Positions 58,691-64,000 of a stretch of 64,000 nucleotides of DNA are shown here, in pieces. The translations under genes were made by a program, and so were the position numbers. Numbering within the stretch: the stretch's first letter is position 1; each line of letters opens with the position of its first letter. The DNA is from Agathobacter sp. (lineage in GTDB: Bacteria > Bacillota > Clostridia > Lachnospirales > Lachnospiraceae). Below the pieces are notes generated by a model, which was given only the letters and a program-made list of their open reading frames with translations, was not told the origin of the DNA and did no database searches. The DNA is taken from NCBI GenBank assembly GCA_017409825.1, contig JAFQRZ010000018.1, forward strand, positions 1 through 64,000, in the 5' to 3' direction.

Positions 58691-61672
58691 CTACTTCTTA
58701 AGTGATTTTCTGTATTCTTTATATCCCATATATTCTTCTGTTTTACTAAACTGTACTCTACGAACAATATAGATTACTAAGCAAGCAAGGAATGCGACTA
58801 CACAAATTGTACGAATTGTTTCAATTGTTGTAATAATCTGTGCATCTTTTGCTTTTACAGTTGTTTCTGGACCAACATTGTTCATAGCAAGAGAATTTGC
58901 TACCGTATAAAGGTTACGATGTGCTGCTTCTCTCATAGCATTTACTGCTACTGGATCATTTGCATATTCAAGAAGGTCATCTACCTTGCCATTCATCATA
59001 TCATCATAAGCAGAACTTCCTGCCATAACACCACTAATAGCATCCATATGATTTCTACAGTTATCTGAAATAATCATACCTTCGCAACCCCATTCGTTAC
59101 GGAGAATTCCTGTGATTAAGCCATAGTCAGAGCCTGACCATGTAGTACCCCATCTTGTGTATGAAGTCATAACACCTGATGCATTTTCATCTTCAAATGC
59201 ATTCTGGAATGCTTTTAAGTAAATTTCACGAATTGCCTGTTCGTTTGCCCAAATAGAAATACCTACACGTTCATTTTCATGATCATTAAGTGCAAAGTGT
59301 TTGATAACTACTTTTACACCATATTCTTCGATACCACGAACTTCGTACTGTGTCATGATGTTAGAAAGGAATCCATCTTCTGAGAAATATTCAAAGTTTC
59401 TTCCTGAGTAAGCAGTTCTGTGAATATTGCTACCTGGTCCGTAAAGAACCGCGTAACCATTGTCCACACAGTCATTACCTACTACCTTGCCTACTTCGTA
59501 AACAAGTTCTTTATTAAATGTAGCTGCCATTACATCTTCTGATGTTAATGGAACCGTATCAATCTTCGCACCGAATTTAAATAATGAAGCGGTTAATCCC
59601 TGTGGACCATTTTCATCACGAGAACCCGGTGCATCTACAGATTCGATTGGCATCGTCCAATGGAACGCATCACCGATGAGTGTAGCCATTTCTTCTACAG
59701 ACATCTGGTCAAGTAATGCTTCCCACTTAGGATCGTTGTAATCAAGTCCCATCATGTCATAAAGTTTTAATCCATTATCTGCACCCGTTGTTGGCATTTC
59801 CATTGCATCATAATCTTCGCTATGATAAATCAGTGCATCTAAGTCAGCAATCATCTGTTCTGTTAAGTTGACTTTGATAATGTCTGTAGGATATGTTCCT
59901 GCCCAATCATTTCTAGAAAGGTATGTTACATTTACATTGTCATCACCTTCGTAGTAATTTAAGTCAGTATCAGCTACCTGATTTGTAATCGCTGTTCCAT
60001 TGTCTGAAACTGCATATGTTTCTGCATCGAATTTGTCGTTTACATATTTATATGTAAATGCTACATTTCCATCTGCATCCATTGCAGAGTTTGCTGTAGT
60101 ATAACCTTTTGCTGCTAAGATGTTATTTACCGCATTATGAGCATCTGTTGCTACTGTTAAGTAATAGTCGCCATCCTCTAAAATGTATGTGCCTTTGCCA
60201 TTTGCATCATAAGAAGCCAATTCTTTTCTTTCTACTTCTATGGTTACTACTTCTGATTGTCCTTTTTCAAGGATATTCGTTTTTCCAAAACCAACTAACT
60301 GTACAGACGCCTTTTCTACACCATTTTCGATATCATACTGCGTGTATGGAGACTGACCATAAATCTGAACAGTTTCTTTACCTGCCATATCACCTGTATT
60401 TGTTACTTTTACAGATACTTCAAACACATCTTTTTCTGCATTGAAATTTACAGTGTAATCACTGTATTCAAATGTTGTATAAGATAAACCATAACCAAAT
60501 GGAAACGCTACATCTGCATGATAGTCATATCCTGCGGTATTTCCTTTGCCCATTACTACGTCTTCGTATCTGGTCTCGTAATATTTATAACCTACATAGA
60601 TACCTTCCTGGTAAATCATATAAGTATCTGCTGTATCAGGAAGTCCGCTTTCTTCCCAGCCACCATATACAGTTGGTGTAAAGTTTACCATTGCTGGAGC
60701 AGAATAGTTGTCATAGCAATATGTAACAACCAAACTACCCGATGGATTTACATCGCCTGCTAAAATATCAGTAACAGCATTGAGACCTGTACCTACGCCA
60801 CCAATCCAAAGGACTGAATCCACGCCATAAGGATTTCCCTGTAAGAAGTCCATTTCAAGAGCATTCGATGTATTTACTAAAACAATGATTTTCTTAAATA
60901 CACCTGCATCTTTTAATGCCTTTACATTTTCCATCATCTCTTTTTCTACATCATCCAATTCTAAGTAATTGAATTTTGTAAACTGTAAGTCATCATCTTC
61001 CCCACCTACACGTGAGATTACTACAACAGCTGCATCACCATATTCAGCAAAAGAATCTTTCACTTCATCTGTGTATACAGACCAAGGCACTTCTGCGATA
61101 GTTGTTTCTGCTGATGAGAAGAGACTTGCTTCTACACGTACATATTCGCTAGCTTCACCTTCAGCATAAAAGTTCCAAAGTGTTTCATTTACTTCGAAAC
61201 CTGATTTTTCTGCTGCCTGTTTTAAATTATCACAAGCTGAAGCATCAATATTTGCAGAACCTGTTCCACCATACACTACATTTACAGAACTACTTGAAAA
61301 CAAACTAATTTTGTTTCCTTTTTCCAAAGGCAACGCATTATTTTCATTTACAAGAAGTGTTGCACCTTCTGCTTCGGTACGATATACCACTTCTTCCCCT
61401 GCCGCCAAACGTTCTTCTGTAGTAGCATAATCTCCATCAAAATAGATGGCGTTTTCATCTGGATTTTCTAATTCCCAGAATGTGTCCCCAGTAATGATTG
61501 CAAAGGTATTGTCTGCCATATTTGCAATAAAACATACCAACACCATGATTACCATGAGAAATGCAAAAATTGGTGAAAGTGCTTTCCAAGGCTGTACATA
61601 TTTTCTTTTAGCCTTTTTGTAAGCTTTCTTTCTGGTTTTCATTTCAACTTTTAAAGCCTTCTTGTCTTCCAT
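58691..61672 (-). CDS. Domain-permuted GH3 beta-glucosidase anchored at both ends
   Basis: A 993-residue GH3 enzyme in the permuted order known from Ruminococcus albus and Butyrivibrio beta-glucosidases. The usual C-terminal alpha/beta sandwich comes first (about 95-370: EGATLLVNENNALPLEKG), then a fibronectin-III-like domain (about 400-500). The TIM barrel is last (about 640-930: ESVDAPGSRDENGPQG, LYGPGSNIHRTAYSGRNFEYFSED, KHFALNDHENER). The nucleophile Asp is in MIISDNCRNHMD. One membrane helix lies at about 38-58 and another near the C-terminus (about 962-982), so the catalytic part would loop outside. It starts 24 bp after the GH79-like gene; both form a MarR-controlled unit. Confidence 0.92.
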   Translation of the reverse strand: MEDKKALKVEMKTRKKAYKKAKRKYVQPWKALSPIFAFLMVIMVLVCFIANMADNTFAIITGDTFWELENPDENAIYFDGDYATTEERLAAGEEVVYRTEAEGATLLVNENNALPLEKGNKISLFSSSSVNVVYGGTGSANIDASACDNLKQAAEKSGFEVNETLWNFYAEGEASEYVRVEASLFSSAETTIAEVPWSVYTDEVKDSFAEYGDAAVVVISRVGGEDDDLQFTKFNYLELDDVEKEMMENVKALKDAGVFKKIIVLVNTSNALEMDFLQGNPYGVDSVLWIGGVGTGLNAVTDILAGDVNPSGSLVVTYCYDNYSAPAMVNFTPTVYGGWEESGLPDTADTYMIYQEGIYVGYKYYETRYEDVVMGKGNTAGYDYHADVAFPFGYGLSYTTFEYSDYTVNFNAEKDVFEVSVKVTNTGDMAGKETVQIYGQSPYTQYDIENGVEKASVQLVGFGKTNILEKGQSEVVTIEVERKELASYDANGKGTYILEDGDYYLTVATDAHNAVNNILAAKGYTTANSAMDADGNVAFTYKYVNDKFDAETYAVSDNGTAITNQVADTDLNYYEGDDNVNVTYLSRNDWAGTYPTDIIKVNLTEQMIADLDALIYHSEDYDAMEMPTTGADNGLKLYDMMGLDYNDPKWEALLDQMSVEEMATLIGDAFHWTMPIESVDAPGSRDENGPQGLTASLFKFGAKIDTVPLTSEDVMAATFNKELVYEVGKVVGNDCVDNGYAVLYGPGSNIHRTAYSGRNFEYFSEDGFLSNIMTQYEVRGIEEYGVKVVIKHFALNDHENERVGISIWANEQAIREIYLKAFQNAFEDENASGVMTSYTRWGTTWSGSDYGLITGILRNEWGCEGMIISDNCRNHMDAISGVMAGSSAYDDMMNGKVDDLLEYANDPVAVNAMREAAHRNLYTVANSLAMNNVGPETTVKAKDAQIITTIETIRTICVVAFLACLVIYIVRRVQFSKTEEYMGYKEYRKSLKK

Positions 61673-61696
61673 CTTTTTCCTCCTCTGTTCCCTTTA

Positions 61697-63202
61697 TTAC
61701 ATCACGACAAACGCACAGTTACCTGGTTTTAACTCAACACTACCAGCACGAATTGTACGTCCCTTTAGCTCTGGTAATGCATCATTTTCTCCAAGCACAA
61801 GTGGTTCATCGTTTAAGTACATAACTGTAGAACGCATATTACCATTTCCGCTTAATACATATAGTTCTGCGTCCTGTTCCAATTCTACAATAGTCGTATC
61901 TGTCCAAGAATTGTTGATTACTAAATATACCTTTTTGTCTGCATCTGACTTATGATTATGTGCATACACATGTGCACCTTCCACCACTGGAATTCCTGTA
62001 TCAAATACAGTAGTTCCCATCAAAGTATTCCACAGTAAAACTGCAAAGTAGTTTGGTCTAGGTTCAAAGGTTCCATGCTTTAAGAATCCATAATCCGAAG
62101 ATGCCAATGTGTTATGGAATATAACACCCTTAGTCACAGCTGCAAATCCACCAAGCTCATTTAAAGTGCGAACAACATCCAAATAAGTAGATGCCCATGT
62201 ACATCCACCCGCTCCTGCATCACCAGCTTCTGTCACCCAGATTTCTCCTCCTGGACAGTATGTGTCGACCACTGGCAACGTACAGCGTGCTGCCTCAACA
62301 GGGGTCGCTAAATATGCTTCTGACATCGCTTTGTCTGCTCCCCAATGCATATGTGGAACCATCTGTGCCATACGTTCTGAAATGCCGTTATAGCAATGAT
62401 AACTAAATACATCGAGTGGTTCTTTTGTGCCATCCATCAGCATCTCTGTGGTACAAAGATTAAACATAGATGCAATGCCGCCTGCTTTTTCTTTATTGTC
62501 TTCTGCTGTACCAGAGTTTCCGCATGGCCCTACTAGCAAACATTCTGGATAGTTTGCACGTACCCATGCAAAAAAGATATCCTGATCTCTTGCATACGCT
62601 GGAGCATCGTATCCCTTTGGACCACCACTGGTTGCCATCATATTTGGCTCATTCATAAACTCTGCAGCCAAGATTGGAACACCATATTCTTTACTAAAAG
62701 AAAATAGCTTCTCTGCTTCAACCTGTGTCCATGGCTCATCCGTACTATGAATACCGTCACAGTTAGATACCGAAACCATAAGTTTTCCGTCTACTGCTTT
62801 TACAAATTCTAAAACTCCAATCCACTGGTCTTTGGTCAGGACATTGTCAAATCCTTCTGGTGCTACTCCATTTGTAGTTCCATCAAAATCGTAATATGTC
62901 TTAGTTGCCCAAGTGCCTGATACACGAACCCACGCTGGTCCAAATGCTTTTGCCAGTTTTCGAATTCTTTCATTGTACAAATCTACAGGTGGATATACCT
63001 GCATCATACCTTTTTGAATTTCCATGAAATCACCACTGCTCAAGTCCAAAACAAATGGTTCTGTTCCCGCAATCTGTGCTTCTGTGTAACCTTTCCAAAA
63101 AGTTCCGCCCGTTACTTCCGCAAACTCTACGTTATAAGACATCATCATAGGATTGCCTTCATGTAGCTCTTTTAAGTTTGTTGTACTAAGTGTAATCTTC
63201 AT
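61697..63202 (-). CDS. GH79-like glycoside hydrolase (clan GH-A)
   Basis: A 501-residue cytoplasmic hydrolase starting at 63202 (MKITLSTTNLKEL, after AAGGGAGAAGG); the frame extends nine codons further upstream. It has a TIM-barrel layout: ARVSGTWATKTYYD-like strand, VGVLEFVK region, the acid/base Glu in AAEFMNEPNMMA (about 195) and the nucleophile Glu in IWVTEAGDAGAGG (about 322). A C-terminal beta domain follows. The pattern is closest to GH79 beta-glucuronidase/heparanase-type enzymes. No signal peptide is seen, so it may act on sugars imported or trimmed by the GH3 enzyme. Confidence 0.75.
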   Translation of the reverse strand: MKITLSTTNLKELHEGNPMMMSYNVEFAEVTGGTFWKGYTEAQIAGTEPFVLDLSSGDFMEIQKGMMQVYPPVDLYNERIRKLAKAFGPAWVRVSGTWATKTYYDFDGTTNGVAPEGFDNVLTKDQWIGVLEFVKAVDGKLMVSVSNCDGIHSTDEPWTQVEAEKLFSFSKEYGVPILAAEFMNEPNMMATSGGPKGYDAPAYARDQDIFFAWVRANYPECLLVGPCGNSGTAEDNKEKAGGIASMFNLCTTEMLMDGTKEPLDVFSYHCYNGISERMAQMVPHMHWGADKAMSEAYLATPVEAARCTLPVVDTYCPGGEIWVTEAGDAGAGGCTWASTYLDVVRTLNELGGFAAVTKGVIFHNTLASSDYGFLKHGTFEPRPNYFAVLLWNTLMGTTVFDTGIPVVEGAHVYAHNHKSDADKKVYLVINNSWTDTTIVELEQDAELYVLSGNGNMRSTVMYLNDEPLVLGENDALPELKGRTIRAGSVELKPGNCAFVVM

Positions 63203-63240
63203 CCTTCTCCCTTTCCTTTCAATATTCAATTAGAAAACGC

Positions 63241-63313
63241 AATAGTTAAGTACTTAACTATTATATTACATATAATACTATCTCCCAAACATATAGTCAA
63301 GCACTTAACTATT
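63241..63313 (-). promoter_or_regulatory. MarR-operated promoter of the glycosidase operon
   Basis: Minus strand: TTGACT (63300-63295), 17 nt, TATTAT (63277-63272). A perfect 22-bp palindrome (63241-63262, half-site AATAGTTAAGT) lies just after the start point. An imperfect copy, TAGTCAAGCACTTAACTA (63294-63311), covers the -35. A weaker copy (TTAATTACTTAACAGTTA, about 63859-63876) lies before the MarR gene, which fits auto-regulation. Confidence 0.85.
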
Positions 63314-63338
63314 AAACTGCTATCTATTCGTATACATA

Positions 63339-63375
63339 AAAAAACTGCCACATTTCTGTGACAGTTTCTTCTTTT
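63339..63375 (-). terminator. Terminator of the MarR gene
   Basis: Minus strand AAACTGTCACAG AAA TGTGGCAGTTT followed by TTTT, immediately past the stop of the regulator gene. Confidence 0.8.
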
Positions 63376-63379
63376 AGGA

Positions 63380-63841
63380 CTATTCTTCATCTATGTCTTG
63401 TTCTCCCATAGCATCAGCCATCTTGTTAATCATCGCTATGAAATGGGATATATCTGTTTCTCCTATTCCTTGAATAACCTTTTCAAATCTATCGAAAAAC
63501 TCCTGATTTTTCTTTTGGTAAACTTCTTGCCCCGCTTCCGTTAGAACAACAATGATATTACGACGATTATTCACATCGACCTCTCTCGTAAGATAACCCC
63601 TTTTCTCAAGCGAATTTAACATTTGAGATACCGCAGCTTTACTTACCGAAAGATACTCTCTTACTTCTGTTAGTGCCATTGGATTATATGATTCTTTCGT
63701 ATTCTCTGCAACCTCACGCATAAGAATAAACTCAGACATTGTAATATTGGCATTATCTAAGTCACGTCCCAAGCCACGATTCATCATTTTCTTCAATCGA
63801 AACATTGCCTGTACCAATTCGTTCTGTATCTCTTTTGACAT
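63380..63841 (-). CDS. MarR-family transcriptional regulator
   Basis: A 153-residue winged-helix dimer. DNA-binding core: LTEVREYLSVSKAAVSQMLNSLEKRGYLTREVDVNNRRNIIVVLTEAG (about 57-104), with helical dimerisation segments at both ends. It stands directly upstream of the GH79-like/GH3 unit on the same strand, with its own terminator between. The TTAAGTACTTAA palindromes at its own and the glycosidase promoter are the likely targets. The inducer may be a glycoside or an aromatic aglycone (inference). Confidence 0.93.
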   Translation of the reverse strand: MSKEIQNELVQAMFRLKKMMNRGLGRDLDNANITMSEFILMREVAENTKESYNPMALTEVREYLSVSKAAVSQMLNSLEKRGYLTREVDVNNRRNIIVVLTEAGQEVYQKKNQEFFDRFEKVIQGIGETDISHFIAMINKMADAMGEQDIDEE

Positions 63842-63931
63842 ATATATCCTACCTCAATAATTAATTACTTAACAGTTATAAATATAAAACATAGTCATAA
63901 AATTTGCAAGGACAGAACCTATCATTAACGC

Positions 63932-64000
63932 TTAATCAAAAATCTCTTTCATAATACCATTCTCCATATCATCAATACTGTAAATCGTATCCATGACCTC
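63932..64000 (-). CDS. 3' end of an unidentified gene (partial)
   Basis: The minus strand reads EVMDTIYSIDDMENGIMKEI then FD-stop, open to the window edge. Too short to identify. The 90 bp between its stop and the MarR start hold the weak MarR operator copy. Confidence 0.5.
   Translation of the reverse strand, partial: EVMDTIYSIDDMENGIMKEIFD

Overview
The window looks like a chromosome segment of a low-GC Gram-positive gut anaerobe, most likely a Lachnospiraceae member (Clostridia). The grounds are the dgt-dnaG-rpoD-trmK cluster, iron-sulfur-type SdaAA/SdaAB serine dehydratase, an AgrC/AgrA-like LytTR system, a domain-permuted GH3 beta-glucosidase, and AT-rich spacers with strong Shine-Dalgarno (SD) sites. 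Nearly everything lies on the minus strand. The placement is by eye; no search was run.

Layout. 1-8.3 kb is a very AT-rich accessory island: a four-helix membrane protein, an ATPase/HNH nuclease pair resembling Septu-type phage defence, a DUF2806-like protein, and a three-gene operon of two paralogous ATP-grasp ligases and a membrane protein. 8.3-24.5 kb holds a small plus-strand gene, a Cro/C1-type regulator, and a 3100-residue RHS/YD-repeat polymorphic toxin with an HNH-type tip, putative immunity genes and an orphan RHS scrap. It also holds a lipoprotein and a papain-like secreted peptidase preceded by a cyclic-di-GMP-I riboswitch, and an AgrC/AgrA-like two-component system. 24.9-25.8 kb is a PD-(D/E)XK (Rpn-like) protein with an in-frame 12-bp tandem repeat. 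25.9-32.4 kb is core: nucleoside kinase, TrmK, RpoD, DnaG, dGTPase. 32.5-33.1 kb is a gene-free imperfect palindrome of about 616 bp. 33.1-40.1 kb carries envelope genes (NlpC/P60, L,D-transpeptidase, deacetylase-like lipoprotein), a methyltransferase, a YeiH transporter, two tRNA-Leu genes and the remains of a rolling-circle replicon beside tRNA-Leu(UAA). 40.1-53.1 kb carries a GGDEF-EAL protein, a HEAT-repeat methyltransferase, an amidase, sdaAA/sdaAB, a BlaI/BlaR1-like pair, thioredoxin and KdpDE-like regulators. 53.1-58.6 kb has an ECF sigma / membrane anti-sigma-like / serpin / Ig-like operon, a small HTH/Bro-N pair, remnants of a membrane protein and of a group II intron, and a nitroreductase. 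58.7-64 kb is a MarR-controlled GH79-like/GH3 glycosidase operon.

How it fits together. The most interesting signal is a 14-bp palindrome (TACCATATATGGTA and close variants) that takes the place of a -35 box, 20-22 nt before the -10 hexamer, at four separate minus-strand promoters: the membrane protein, the ATPase/HNH pair, the ATP-grasp operon, and the AgrC/AgrA-like system. This suggests one activator, possibly the LytTR regulator itself, switches on the accessory genes together. The second connection is c-di-GMP: a GGDEF-EAL enzyme and a c-di-GMP riboswitch on a secreted peptidase operon lie in the same window. The large palindrome between dgt and the NlpC/P60 gene is the most striking non-coding structure.
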